Positions 36,020-50,660 of a stretch of 64,000 nucleotides of DNA are shown one piece after another. Source of the stretch: Brasenia schreberi. Its lineage: Eukaryota > Streptophyta > Magnoliopsida > Nymphaeales > Cabombaceae. The stretch lies in assembly GCA_036023115.1 (NCBI GenBank), contig JAYKKT010000059.1, positions 4,316,001 through 4,380,000 on the forward strand. The letters are read 5' to 3'. Under the pieces are notes generated by a model. It was given only the letters and a program-made list of their open reading frames with translations, had not been told where the DNA came from and did not search any database. The translations under genes were made by a program, and so were the position numbers. The number at the start of each line of letters is the position of its first letter. The first letter of the stretch is position 1.

Positions 36020-36290
36020 CGAGTACCAACTGCCTGGTACCCTGAATCAAACACGTCTCAAGCCTCTCATCGACCAAAGGTTAAGCCACGCTCCAATTTT
36101 AAAGCAACGGATAAGAGATGTGTGGGATCCAGGAGATGCCATCATCACATGGTCAGATTTACTTTGAAGTATTACTGTCGTCTTTAAGATTTTCAGCGTC
36201 AACTGTGTGATTAATTTCTCGGGGGATTCTAGCAATTATTGCCAGATTGAATCAATTAGTGGTTTCTCTTTCGGTGGTAGATTCTGATGT
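36020..36290. repeat. Block matching the upstream region of the gene at 41651
   Basis: The plus strand matches 41790-42015 in collinear pieces: ACCAACTGCCTGG/ACCAACGGCCTAG, CTCTCATCGACCAAAGGTT/CTCTGATCATTCAAAGGTT and ATTCTAGCAATTATTGCCAG/ATTCTAACAATTATTGCCAG, ending with TTTCGGTGGT. At 41.8-42.0 kb this block lies upstream of the minus-strand small gene. Here no minus-strand gene follows, so it may be what is left of a third copy. Confidence 0.55.
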
Positions 36291-37934
<1,644 letters not shown>

Positions 37935-38045
37935 CTTCCTGGTATAATGAGGAGGCTGAAGCCAGATGCACTCTGCGGGTATCGAACTGATCATCTTCAA
38001 CTTGTGGGTGAACACCCTGGACAGGTGAACTATTTCTCTTTGTGC
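37935..38045 (-). mobile_element. SINE, family 2
   Basis: On the minus strand: box-A-like TAGTTCACCTGTCCAGGGTG, box-B-like GATCAGTTCGATACCC, then GTGCATCTGGCTTCAGCCTCC. The same order and words occur at 55000-55095. Confidence 0.6.
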
Positions 38046-38900
38046 TAAGCTCCACAACAACATTTTTGGGATAGGTTTGTTGTAAACTGAAGACGAAAGC
38101 GGAAGATCGAAGAAATCCGGACAGCGTCGTGAGACTGTGAATCGCTATGGATGGTTTGCCTTTTATGAGTTTTTTCACAATCGGTATATTTTTGTAGAAA
38201 GGAGATTAGAGTATATATATATATATATCCTTCTTTTTTACTTTTTTCTATTCTAGGTTGTCTGTTTTTAACTTAGGAGCAACGGCTCTGTGATTTCCTC
38301 GTTTGATTTAATAAAACAATGCTTTTGAAAGTAGGTTTTACATTTAAAGAAAAAAACAGCATCCATGAAATTAAAAAAGAGGATATTTTTTGCTGATTTC
38401 ATCGGAGCATATTTGTGAAGCTAAACGTGATTACAATCGCACGTTAACTTACGAGGTTTGGAACAGCTTGGGACTGGATCGAACTCATTTAAGCGATCTG
38501 TGCCTGTTTTTTAACAAACTGTATAAGGAATCAGTTACTTGAATTGTATTAATAACTTAGTTTTTCAAAAAAAAAGAAAAAGAAAAAACAGGCATGTTTA
38601 GGTCAAGGTACCATCAGTTTGGTTCTATAATTCATGTGCACATTGAGTGTGGGTTTTGAACCCCAAGACTCAAAGAAGTGTTTGATTATGAGGCAGGAAT
38701 TACAGAACTCGAAAGCTTATACTGCACATTGAGCCTCACGTTTGATTATGAGGAGAACTAGTTTTGCAGTACCAGGCCTTGTAATCAAACACTCCTAAAG
38801 GGGCTGATAAAGGCCATTCTATATACATCCTTCCATACACGGCTGGGTTTGTTTGGGGTGGAATTAAGTCGGTACATTGCCAATGAGCCTACAAGAAAAA
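38046..38900. other. Intergenic stretch, no gene seen
   Basis: AT-rich, with a short (AT)n tract near 38212-38228. No recognised feature. Confidence 0.4.
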
Positions 38901-38929
38901 GCCTTTTCGAGATGACCAAGCCCCTCACA

Positions 38930-39520
38930 CTCTTGCAGCACAGTACTCTAACCCATACACTTTTTGTGTTGATCTACGTAACATGATATTGTTCATACTG
39001 TTCTTGTAAAGGTAACGAACGTACGAAAAAAGAGAGTGAATATAAAGAAGTGTGCTGTCGACTTTGGGGTTAGCAATAAAACTTTTTGTGTTGATCTACA
39101 AAAGCAGCATGATATTGTTCATACTGTTCTTGTAAAAGTAGGGAAACGTACGAAAAAGTGAGTGAATATGAAGAAGTGTGCTGTGGAGTTTGGGATCGGT
39201 GATAAAGTCCTTGTTAAACTATACCACAAGCAAATGCAAATCTTTGATGGACAACACGCTGGACTGATCCATCCATGCCTGCCCTTCAAGGATAAAGCTA
39301 TTTGAGATGAGCTCCAAATGCATCTATTAGCATGACAGAATACTATCTTCAAAGAAAGGCCAACTCACTTCCTTATTCTAAGTTTGTTCTCTTCTTCCGT
39401 ATCAAGTGGTTGACCTGTTTCACCATGTTAATGTGAGAGAATTTGTAGAAAATCAACAGACATGACAAACACCCAAAGCACCTCCCTAAAAGAAGAGTTT
39501 GATTTCGATCCACATTACCG
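38930..39520 (+). pseudogene. Ty3/gypsy integrase C-terminus remnant
   Basis: At 39184-39280 the plus strand reads VEFGIGDKVLVKLYHKQMQIFDGQHAGLIHPC (given here as VEFGIGDKVLVKL then YHKQMQIFDGQHAGL), the pattern found after the integrase core of Ty3/gypsy polyproteins. Stops and frameshifts follow. The preceding stretch is tandemly duplicated with a period of about 122 bp (both copies contain CTTTTTGTGTTGATCTAC and AAGAAGTGTGCTGT). No LTRs were found. Confidence 0.5.
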
Positions 39521-39932
39521 ATAAAGGCAGAATTTATTAAATTATTTTCTCACCAATAATGTTAAAACACAATGTACTCCTCTAAATCACTACTGGTACA
39601 GACATCTTCGTAACCAATTGTAAACTCAATGCGCCTTCTATTACTTAAACACACATTTTATTTAAATCTTTAACCAACGTCCATCGGTTAGCTCACACCC
39701 ACTTATCACAAAACAATCAAAACTTTTGATTTTCCGATCAGTTCCACCTTTAATATCTCACTTATCCGGTGGAGTCCTACTCGGCGTGCCACGAAGTGTC
39801 CCGCGACTCCAACCAGAGCCTTCCGCCTTGCAGCACCATCTTTTTCTTCAAGATATAATTTGGGCCATGCTTTTGTTCCTGAACCTTATCTACAATAGTT
39901 CTCTAATTTAAATTAGAACGAACATACAAACA

Positions 39933-40790
39933 ACAACAATAGATGGGGTCAGCTACATAGATTTTTTTGTTTCCACATAGCCTTATCTTGTGCCATATTA
40001 GCAGTTAACTCACAATAAGCTAGATCATTCTTTATTGTTTCTTTCCAATACTTTTGTAGTCGTCCTCTACCTCTTTTAATACTTTCAAAATCTAGTTTTT
40101 CATACTTTCTTAGAGGCGCTTCTTTTAATTTTTTTCTATATGTCCAAACCATCTTAAACGATATTCTCTCATTTTAGCCTCTATTGATGCTACTCCTAAT
40201 TTGTTTCTAATAACCTCATTATGTATACGGTCTTTTCTTGTATGACCACTCATCCATCTCAAAATCTTCATTTCTGTCATAGATATCTTTTGATGATTAA
40301 CTGCCCAACATTCTGAACCATAAAACATGGCAAGTCTAATTGCTACTCGATAATATTTACCTTTTAACTTTAATGATATCTTTCTTATTATCACAAAGAA
40401 TACCTTATGCTCCTCTCTATTTTAACCAACCAATATTAATTCTATGCGTAACATCTCCAACCATTCTTTCATCACTCTTAAAAATTAACCCTAGGTATTT
40501 AAAACTTTACTTTTGGGGGATGCAATGTGTGCCAATTTTAATTTCCATGTCCTCTGAAGTAACCAAATGATCAAACTTACATTCCATATATTCTGTCTTT
40601 GTTCTACTAAGTCGTAGGCCTTTGCTTTCTAATGCTTCTCTCCATAGTTCCAATTTTCTATTAACTTTTTTCTTAGACTCTTCCACTAACACAATGTCAT
40701 ATGCAAATAACATACACCAAGGTACTTCATCTTGCATATGTATTGTTAACTCATCAATCACCATTATAAATAAGTATGAACTTAATTCTG
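39933..40790 (-). mobile_element. RTE-type LINE, second 5'-truncated copy
   Basis: Near-collinear with the LINE at 33521-34682. The minus strand shows MLFAYDIVLVEESKKKVNRK and TKTEYMECKFDHL, then [20 protein letters not shown] and YRLRWFGHI, and ends in GTAGCTGACCCCATCT with a short (TTG)n tail. Several frameshifts separate the pieces. Homology ends at about 40,790. No clear target duplication. Confidence 0.85.
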
Positions 40791-41345
40791 ATATAAGTAT
40801 TTTGGCAAAGACCTAACTATTGTGATGTCTCATTTCGCTTGACCTTCATATCTTGTTATGCATGTAATAAAATATCAATCTTTATATTAATAAAATGATA
40901 GTGATGTTTATGTAAGATTATACACCGAAAAACCTTATGCATTTATCTCACCTTAATTTCACCAAACTTAACCTTGCCTCAACCCAAAAAGTTTCTAGAT
41001 ATTTCCTTCTTATAAGTTCATAAAAATGCTTTTTACTTCAAAACAAAGTTCATAATACATATATATTTAAATCGATAATTATGTTTGCATTAATTCTACA
41101 AACCGTGATACCATTACCGGTTATATTAGCAATCAATAATTTATTTTTATTGTCAGTATGCCAGGAAATTAGGTCAACGTAGATGCATCCCATATCTGCA
41201 AATATTATTTTATTACATATGCACAGTGCTTATTACATATACAAAGCTACGCGCAGGAATTGGTAATTAACCTGCGAGTTTACTGCTATTTCCCAGATGA
41301 TAACTTTTTATCCTCTGGCATCATACTCACACAGTTGGTTCTTCA
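40791..41345. other. Intergenic stretch, no gene seen
   Basis: AT-rich sequence downstream of the small minus-strand gene. No feature recognised. Confidence 0.4.
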
Positions 41346-41651
41346 TCATGGGAGAAAGATTCTCCTGGGATCCTTCCCAGGGGTGCGGCTATAGTAGCCA
41401 CCAAACTTGTACAGAGCTTCCATGGCGTCCATAACATCTGTGTTAGGCCGGCTAGTTGGAGGTGCCGCGGGGAAGCCATTAATGGAGATGATCGCCGGTA
41501 GAGGCGATATCTCCGGCTTTCTTACTAGTGGTGCTTGGGTGTTTGCTGCTGAACCGGTGAGAAACAATTCCACCTTGGTAGCCCATTCGGCTGAAGTTGC
41601 CTGAACGTACATGGCTTGTGAGGATTTCCTGCCTTTAGACATGAACGCCAT
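41346..41651 (-). CDS. Small unrecognised protein, 101 aa, paralogue of 35308-35616
   Basis: Single-exon frame beginning MAFMSKGRKSSQAMYVQATS. A basic start is followed by AEWATKVELFLTG, a Pro/Ala-rich linker with SINGFPAAPPTSRP, and DVMDAMEALYKFGGYYS near the end. No signal peptide or membrane segment. It shares the first block (W-x-x-K-V-E-x-F-L) and last block (DAxEA-4x-GGxY) with the protein at 35308-35616. A TATA box, TATAAATAAG on the minus strand (41729-41720), lies about 75 bp upstream of the ATG, and a region shared with 36020-36290 lies further upstream. Function unknown. The matching architecture and TATA spacing make a real gene more likely than chance. Confidence 0.65.
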   Translation of the reverse strand: MAFMSKGRKSSQAMYVQATSAEWATKVELFLTGSAANTQAPLVRKPEISPLPAIISINGFPAAPPTSRPNTDVMDAMEALYKFGGYYSRTPGKDPRRIFLP

Positions 41652-41714
41652 TCTAGCTCTTTGGCACTCAAAAGCCTCTGTGGAGTTGTATTTCTTGGTT
41701 TGATAGTAGAAATA

Positions 41715-42015
41715 ACGAACTTATTTATAGACAGATCTAGTGGGTGATAAAAGGATTTACAGTATCGTGCATAAAGTGATGATCATGGCCGCCGTTCATC
41801 ATAGAAACCAACGGCCTAGATAGATTGAAGGCTCTGATCATTCAAAGGTTTAGACAAGTTCAAGTTTTAAAGGAATGGATACGACGTAAGTGTATTCATC
41901 CACAAGAGATGTCATGATCATATCCTCAGATGTTTTCAGATGGTATCATTCTTGAGGAGATTCTAACAATTATTGCCAGCCTGAATTAATGGCTTCTTCT
42001 TTCGGTGGTGGACTT
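41715..42015 (-). promoter_or_regulatory. Promoter region of the small gene at 41651
   Basis: Contains the TATA box (41729-41720) and, further upstream, blocks that recur at 36020-36290 and, more weakly, upstream of the gene at 35308. Boundaries are set by similarity, not by mapped function. Confidence 0.5.
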
Positions 42016-42176
42016 CGCATTTCTATCTTTTTGTGCTGATTCTCTTCGAAGAAATCGAGGATGAGGTGAGTATATTATTTTTTGAATGTGTTATCCATTC
42101 CTTACCTTCTTTATATATAAATATATATATATGGAAAGAGGGAGAAAGAATAACATGTAGCTATCCCACTTAAAGA

Positions 42177-45100
42177 TGTCAATATGGGCTGGGTCGGCCA
42201 TGGCCCTGGTCAGTCGAGGAAAATATAAGTCGGGCCGGGCCAGATTTTAGACGGCCCTGTAAAATGCAGGCCTGGCCCGCATACTATGTTGTTTTTTCAC
42301 ATGGGAACAAAACTGAACATGAAAAATAATTGACTGAAATTTAAATCTCTTGTTTTCACCAAACTGACCTAGTATAGAAGGATTCAGCCCCTATATCCCC
42401 ACACACCGACTGATATGGTCTGAGGGTTTTGGTTTGCAATTTAGAATCCTTTTTAAGCATCACAATTTCATGTCACTTTACAATTATATGTTATAATCTC
42501 ATAACTTCAACAAAAATCATTGACTAAAGATTAATTCAACCGAAAGCATTACAATATAGTATTACACTTATACGATATAATCCCACAATACTATGTAGTA
42601 AAAAAAAGCTTCTCAAGCTGTACAAAAACATAGAAGTTACAAAAAAGAAATTTCAAAGGCATTCCATGATGTTTAACATCACAAATTTCGTGATATTCCA
42701 TCCTTTTTAGCATCACAATTTCATGGCATTCCACATTTCTTAACAATATAGCATTACGATTATATGCTATAATCTCACAATATAGCATTCTACATTCCAA
42801 CAAAAAATTAATACAAAAGCTACAAAATAAAAGAAACTCCTACAAAATAGATATCCACAACCCACAACATAGAGAGGAGAACTCTTATTTTAGTCTATAT
42901 AGAACAAAAAACTATAAGTTTAGTCAATAAGGATAACAACTCTCAAACTGTGAGATAATAGAACAAAGATTATCAGTTTAGTCAAGGGTCAGAATGGTGT
43001 GAATGTTGTGTAAATGAAACTTCTTCTGAAACCATTGACTGTAAAAGTAAATCCATTGTTTCGTCTTCATTGGAAAAGATAAAACAACTAATTAGTAATT
43101 GATTCAATAACAATATACTTAGAAAAATGAAAGTAATATTTATAAATGATGATGAAAATCAATTAAGTTACAATATAATACCTATGTGAACAAGATCAAA
43201 GCCATGAAACCAAATTCTTGTGCGGATTAAAACATAAACATGTTTAGGAAGGATGTGACGTCTGTACTCATTGAAGACACGACTACCAATATTAAACAAT
43301 GATTTTGAAGCAACTATAATAATTGGAATACTTAATACATCACATGTTATAAAAAAAAGATCTGAAAATCGCTTCGAATGATCTTTTCAATAGTTCAACA
43401 TCTAAATCAGAATAGTAATCATACTCAAGTTTTGACTTTTCAAAGTACAAATTCAGTTCTGACTTGCCCTGGTTAGTATTACTTTCACATTCATACATTT
43501 TGAATTCCTACAAAGCACATAAAATCATTTAATCTGTAACACAACAAAAATTAATAAAAGCATAAGTTAACATTTTAAAAAGTAAATATTTCTTATGTTG
43601 GAAAGTTTTGATCCTTTGGATTTGCTTCCTCCGTTTGCTTTTTTCAAAGTTGATTAAGAATGAAATATGGTTGCTCTAGAATCACTTTTGTAATGTTCAA
43701 AAAGCTTGTACATGTTACCCGTCATGGAGTCAACCTTTTATTGTATACAATTAGGGTCGAATTTTGTATAGCAGAACTTCAAAAATTGCCTCTTCATACG
43801 TGGGTCAATAATAACCCTAAATGAAAGTAACATACTATACTCACTCCAATATTTATCAAAATTCTCTTTTATATCAATAATCATATCTCTAATAGCATCA
43901 TTTTTTACAATTAAAATAATAATTTAATGTACACTCAATTTTTAAACTTTCAAAAAGTATAGGTTAGAAGTTGGGTAAGAAAAACCAAACATCAAATTAG
44001 TAGTCTCATAATATGGTTCCAGAAAATCACAAATTTTTTCTCCTCTTTGCCAATCTTCAAATGTTGAACAATATTTAAAATTCATATTTACCAATGAGAG
44101 ATTATGAAAAGTTTTTATTTGGTTATGCACTATCAAGTATTATATATGTCGTGTTTCATCTAGTTGTTGCATCTAAACAATCCAACTCCTATGTCAATAC
44201 TAGCTTGTTCTACACATTCTGTAATTTTTTTTGACCTTGCATATGATGCTTTACATATTTGATAGTCTCTAATGTTATACAATGCCTTCATAGTCACTTT
44301 CAAGCCATCTTGAATAATGAAATTTAAAATATGAGCACAACAACAAATATAAAAAAATTTATCATTACATAACAAAGATTTATGTAAGGAAAGCATACCT
44401 TTTAACGTTCTCACCAATACATCATTAGCAAAAGCATTGTCTAAGGTAATAAAAAATACCTTTTTATCTATATTCCATTCTTTAAAACAGTTATATATAG
44501 CACTAGCCAAATCAATACATGTATGTGAATCCATGCGAGAAAAACAGAGTATTTTACTACATAATTTTCAACCATCATTCACATAATGAGCAGTTACACA
44601 CATATAACCTTTTTATTACATATATGCAATCCAAATAATGCACACTCTGCTCGAAATATTCACCAAACATTTTATTGTCTTCTCTTTCTTCTATTATGAA
44701 CTTTATTGATTTTAGAGATTAGAGTATTCTTACATAGCATGACTACATGAGGATTTAAATATCTTACCCAAGCTCTAGTCATATCATACTCAACAAAGCA
44801 AAAAGGTAGATCATGCTTAATAATTGCTTATGCTAACATTTCACGGTGAATTTTGCCATCTTACTCCATGATCATTTGACCCATGTGTTGAAAATATATT
44901 TTTTGCAAATGTGAATATGTTGTTTTAAATGTGGTCTCATAATTTCCAACCTTCAAACTAAGTTTGACACCAACTTTATATTGGGTGCTACACATTACAA
45001 ATTGCTCTTTTTATACCGTCATTATCCTTTCCAAGTCTTGTAAAAAAAATTCATACATATGATGTTAATTCTTTTAACTTCAATTTAATACTTGTAGTAG

Positions 45101-45460
45101 AAGCAAGTGCAGGTAAAACAATGTCTTCTTCAGATTGTCATCATCATTAGGATTAATCTCCTTAATCTATATTAAAATTCCATATAAAATAGTCAAAATC
45201 ATGTGCATACATGAAAAAGTATTTGACATATGAACAAACTAAAAAAAACATAATATCTACAAAGCCATTTGCTGAGATTCTCGTGACGAAAGACGATCGA
45301 TACGAAGGGAAAATAAATCATCAAATTTGCTGATTGTCATCGATGAGTTTGTGCCTTTGAGAGTGCCAATTTGATCTTGACTCCCACGTCCCAAGTCACT
45401 AGTTCTATTCCTTGGGCGTGCATGCAGGGTGTGCCAGTTGGGGTTCGTCCTCCATTCTGA
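42177..45460 (-). pseudogene. Decayed hAT-superfamily transposon
   Basis: Minus-strand pieces in transposase order: a start near 45,454 (MEDEPQLAHP), a central block at 44534-44160 (FFITLDNAFANDV, ICCCAHILNFIIQDGLK), then LVNMNFKYCSTFEDWQRGEK at 44080 and EPYYETTNLMFGFSYPTSN at 44015, a block with DPRMKRQFLKFCY (about 43,800), and a C-terminal dimerisation-like piece IPIIIVASKSLFNIGSRVFNEYRRHILPK (about 43,330-43,240; key part VASKSLFNIGSRVF). These match plant RICESLEEPER-type hAT proteins. Many stops and frameshifts. The 42,177-42,290 end carries AAAGATGTCAATATGGGC and GGGCCGGGCC words typical of a hAT subterminal region. The other end was not located. Confidence 0.75.
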
Positions 45461-45888
45461 AAAGAAAAAAAAGAGAGAAAGAGAATATAATGCTATCTAA
45501 ATAACAATGGAAAAACGTTCTGGCGATGCTTAAAACCATCACAATAAACCCCAAAACCAGATCCAGTAAATGAGATCACAGAAAATCATAATTTATATTT
45601 GTAGCTGCTTTTTGGCCATTGCCAATTCGTTGCCCGTATATGTCAACTGCCCGGAATCGGTAATTTTACTAAAAAAAATCAGGCTCAGTTTCAGTTCTAG
45701 TTTCTGGCCAGTTATGTTTCGGTTCCTCCACCTCAATTCAATGAAAATTTGCACATTGTCACTATATATTTTGTTTTAATATTTTATAGTTCAGTTTCTA
45801 AATTTTGAAAGTTAATTGATACTTTCTTAATGAACTTAATTATTCAAAATATTATAAAGCTTTAAACTTCATCCAGAAAATTAAGGAC

Positions 45889-45956
<68 letters not shown>

Positions 45957-46372
45957 TATAAAAGGGCCCTTATGTCATGTGAAATATATATATATACTAT
46001 AAAAGGGCCCTTATGTCATGTGAAATGGGCCTCATGGGACCAGTTGAACCTGCTCTTTATCCTATTCCCGGTAGGGAGGAAGAATATGAAAAAGTTAGGA
46101 TTCAATCCTTTATGCCGGTCACAATTCAGGTGCTTGAGGAATATCACCGATCTCTTTTGATTTCGATCTTGATGCTCTTCTTTTGGATGTTGTTGCCACC
46201 ATCCATCTTGATAGATATGCTCCCTTGGAGATCATCGTCAGCATCTCGTGGGACCATCGACGGCAATGATTTAAACTCAATCAAACTCTTTTAAAACTAC
46301 AAACTAGATTTGAATCTTAATGGAGCTTCCAATTTGCCTTTGGAGAGTTTATGGGGAAACAAGTTAAAGCTG
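45461..46372. other. Intergenic stretch with an (AT)n tract and a 60 bp class duplication
   Basis: (AT)n at 45889-45955, then ACTATAAAAGGGCCCTTATG...TGTGAAAT repeated at about 45955 and 45997. A 93-codon open frame (46013-46294) containing PVEPALYPIPGREEEYEKVR resembles no family I know; it may be a captured gene fragment. Confidence 0.4.
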
Positions 46373-46622
46373 TAGACATGGCCAATTTTGGGTAAGCCAG
46401 AACTGGTGGTTTTAGACTGACAGTTTGGGTTTTTTTTAACTAAGAATCAGAACCAAACATGGACTGCCTGGTTTTCTACCATTTGAAATCAGAGAAAAAA
46501 ATTAATTTTTTATATTAAAAATAAAAAGTATCAGACCGACAATTTGGAATCACAAGGTTTTGGCTCCGACCTGAGTTTGGTTCCATGGAATGTGGAACCA
46601 GAACTCAGCCGGATGGTCCCAA
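46373..46622. mobile_element. GGAACC-rich hAT-like MITE, copy 4
   Basis: Left end TAGACATGGCCAATTTTGGG, with GGTTCC/GGAACC words and an AT-rich core. The right end is degraded. Confidence 0.5.
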
Positions 46623-46751
46623 ATTTTAAACTCGTTATTTGATTTTGTAAGCCCCAAAACATTTAGACTTGGGCCCCAATTTTTCATGTGATGCAGAATA
46701 CCAACTTTGGCTTTAAAACTCAACTTGTATTAGGAACAGGCTCCTACTAAA

Positions 46752-46975
46752 TGGCAGACCTAGAAATTTTTTTATGGTGGAGAATAGCCCACGGAACTCC
46801 TTAGGGTGAGGCACCATATATTATTAGCCCACGGGTTCAACTGTGGCCTATGCACCTTTTCATTCAATTTTCAAGTTTTTGGTCGGCCATCTACCCTACT
46901 TCGGCAAAATAATCACCAAAATTTTGGGTCAAGTGGATCCCAAAGCAGACCTAGGATCATGGTATTGGTATCAAG
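46752..46975. mobile_element. Decayed relative of the CAGTGGCGGATCTA MITE
   Basis: ATGGCAGACCTAGAAATTTT and TAGGGTGAGGCA parallel GTGGCGGATCTAGAAACTCT and TAGGGTGGAGCA of the element at 32864. The right end is uncertain. Confidence 0.4.
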
Positions 46976-47266
46976 GTGTACATGTATGTCATTTGTGGAT
47001 CTTAGCTAATTGGATTTGAATAATAGATCCAAATCCAAAGGCACACGTTGATATTCTCTAACCCTTGGGTCACCCTGAAGCCATGTTTGGTTGTTACTTT
47101 TCAATTTGAATTAAACCCCTTTCGCAAGAAAAATCAATCACTCCCACTGTAGGCGGAGAAACCAATGCCTCTTTGAAAAATGTGTTGAAAATCATTTTTA
47201 GATCTAATTAATTGTGCTTGAATTAGGATCAGATTTTGTTCATCTGATAAGGTAGACCTGCGTAGT

Positions 47267-47600
47267 TAGACCTGGCCAGTTCTTGTTCCATCAGAACATG
47301 GAACCGGTATCGGAGGATTTCGGTTCTGCCAGTATCAGATCTTGTCGATTTCTTGATTCATCAGTTCTAGGTGTGGTTTCGTATGAAAAACCATGAAATT
47401 ATAATGAGATTTTGGGACAGGAACCAAAATATGGTTTTGAAACTCAAGCTCCAAGCTGCTGGCTCTGCTTTCTTATAATGATAGGTAGAACCGGAACTGA
47501 ACCGTGGACGTTTCTTGTTCGCTTCAGCTTCCGTTCCCATTCTGATTGATCCAGTTCGGGCTCAAGTCGAATCCAATCTTAAAAGTTGTCCCACTGAGCC
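47267..47600. mobile_element. GGAACC-rich hAT-like MITE, copy 5
   Basis: Left end TAGACCTGGCCAGTTCTTG, then GGAACCGG, TTCCGTTCC and AACCGGAACTGAACC words. Right boundary uncertain. Confidence 0.5.
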
Positions 47601-48224
47601 TAACCTGGACCCGGCTATGCAGAACCTGAATCAGCTTGGATTTGGTTTCACTATCATTAAGTCCAAATCCTATCCATCGACATCATGAGGTCCCATACCT
47701 TCATGGAGGTTGAGACCTCTTGGTCTGTCAACAGTTTGGCCTTCCTTCATGCCCATCTTTCTTTGGCAATGGCAGACTCATCGTCCAGTTCATTTGAATC
47801 AGTTATGCTTTATTTTATTATTTTTTCAGACTTGAAGTCAATAAGGTTGATGGAGGATTAGAGAGCTGGCTTCCATACAAAGGCCTGCGTATGTGTATGT
47901 GTGTGTGTGTGCGAGATGGAACTGTTGGTCTTGATTAATGCACCTGAATGGAGCATGTATTACCTGGTTTGACTGGGTTCGAAAACATTTTTCAACATGT
48001 ACCGGGCAGGTACATGATAAGAAATACTGAGTCCATACCCGACCTGAACTGCATGCACGCACACACACCCTCACATTCATAAATATAATTATAAGATTCC
48101 ACCGATGTAACCTTAAGATTTTTTAATTATTTCCATTAGATTTACACACCGTTGGTTTTTATTCAAAATGATTTTAATTTTAAGATGTTTGGGCTGAAAT
48201 GGGGGAATGAAGCAACTCTGCACA

Positions 48225-48532
48225 TAGGCATGGCCAGTTCAGAACAGGCCTGGGGGTTAACCGAATCGGGCTAAGAACTGGCTGGAACTGAAACCATCAT
48301 AACTGGATCTGAGACTGTTGAGGACCCGGTTCAGTTTGAAACCGTTAATTTCATAAAAAATTTAATATACTGTTTATCAAAATTCAATAATTTTAATCAT
48401 TTTTCCTGTTTCGAACAGTTTAAGACTTAAATGAAACCGACTGTTTCGAACCGACACTGAAACCAGCCTGATCCCAGTTCAGTTCTTGTTCCAGGCAAAC
48501 TCGAAACCAATGGTCCCAACCAACCATGCCTA
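48225..48532. mobile_element. GGAACC-rich hAT-like MITE, copy 6
   Basis: Left end TAGGCATGGCCAGTTC; right end CAACCAACCATGCCTA, its inverse with a few changes. 308 bp, with an AATTTAATATACTG core. Confidence 0.65.
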
Positions 48533-48544
48533 CTTGTACTCATC

Positions 48545-49094
48545 CCATCTTCAATGTTATTTATGCTTAAATCTATTCAAATATCTTCAATGTTATTCAA
48601 ATATCTTTAATGTTTGATCCGTATGATTAACGGTAAAAACTTAAATTTAAAAAGTAAATCATATCATTGTAATTGAATAGATTTAAGCTAGAGAGAGAGA
48701 GAGAGAAAGAACGTGGTAGTATATGCTAATATACTTAAATGCTAGCATATTTAAGTAAATCTTAATTAAGATCGATGGTTTTTATTTAATTTTTAAACAA
48801 AAAGTACATGGTTAAATTTCAATCGTCAGTCTTAAAATATATAAGTGAAATGCATCTATGTTGGAACCAAGAAGTATTTTAAAAGATAGGTGAAATAATA
48901 AAGTATAAAGGCTAATTCCTTCCAAAGAAAGGTATAAAGGCTAACGAAAATATATGGAGAAGAGGAAAAAACATTAAGGAACCAAGTTTTTTTCGTTAAA
49001 TTAAATAATTTTTTCCATCAATCTACAAGTTTTTACACATTAATCATTAACGTTTGTGTTATTTTCTCTTCGCATCCTACTACCAAGAACTTTG
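48545..49094. other. Intergenic stretch, MITE fragments
   Basis: Contains TGCTTAAATCTATTCAAATATC-type fragments of the 14856 MITE family. No gene seen. Confidence 0.4.
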
Positions 49095-49215
49095 CGAATT
49101 CCCTTTTTTTCGATACAGTGGAGGCCATAGCCAAAATGCACAACCCAGGTATCAAACTCAGGATCTTCAACTTGTGAGTCGTCCCCCTGGCCAGGAGAGC
49201 TATTCTTTTCAAAAA
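49095..49215 (-). mobile_element. SINE, family 2
   Basis: On the minus strand: TAGCTCTCCTGGCCAGGGGG (box-A-like) and GATCCTGAGTTTGATACC (box-B-like), then TGGCTATGGCCTCC. Confidence 0.6.
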
Positions 49216-49531
49216 CGTTGATGGCATATCCAGAACACACGCGCCAGTCCTTGTTTTCAATCGACTGGGAACTCATGCATGCACCAAAGGGGGTGTTTTT
49301 GCTCGTTTTGTTTGAGATAGGCGAGCTGAACTTGAACCACGAACGAGCAGCGTTAGAAAAAGCTCAACACCAGCTGCCTATTATAGTTAATAATCCAAGA
49401 TATAACGTTTATTTTTAGTAAAAAATAATGTATTGATCTGAATTACGTTAAAAACATACTTCGCTATTTTTCTTGTAAAGTTTAGAGAATTTCCCGTTTG
49501 CATACATCGTACCCACGCAATTCGTTGGGTT

Positions 49532-50076
<545 letters not shown>

Positions 50077-50660
50077 GACTACAATTGGACTCCTTTTTAA
50101 TAGAGAAGGAAAGACCATTCCTTACATGGTGTGACTAAAATTGGACTGGAACCTGCGTTCAAGTAGTGCGCGTGTATGCGCACCGAGGATGTGTGTACTC
50201 TTGAGAGAGAATTAAAGATAGGGCTAGTGTGAGATGAGGTACGGTCTGCTCTTTGCATGGCTGCAAACAGTGCATGTAAGAACCTAAGTAAAAGTCCGTC
50301 TCTTGGCTGCCCTCACTCTTCGCTCAGCGAGCAACGCGGCCACCACCAACCTCATGACGCTCTGCTTATAACTTGTTCATCAGTTTCACCTCATATTATG
50401 CAAAGGCAGTCACAGGATAGCTCTTTCGTTCTCCTCATTCAACGTGAGCACCTTCATTCTTACATACAATTGCACCATCCTTTTGAGAAGAAGAGAGAGA
50501 GAGATAAAGAAATAGATTAAAAGAATAAAAGAATTAACATCCACAGAGATAAAATTTCCAAGAAAACGATCGGCTTTTTCTTCATTTCTTAAAAGTACAG
50601 CAACGCAACAAGTAAGAAGGTAAACATGCATAACGGTTACGGTAACCTCAGTGATGGAGG

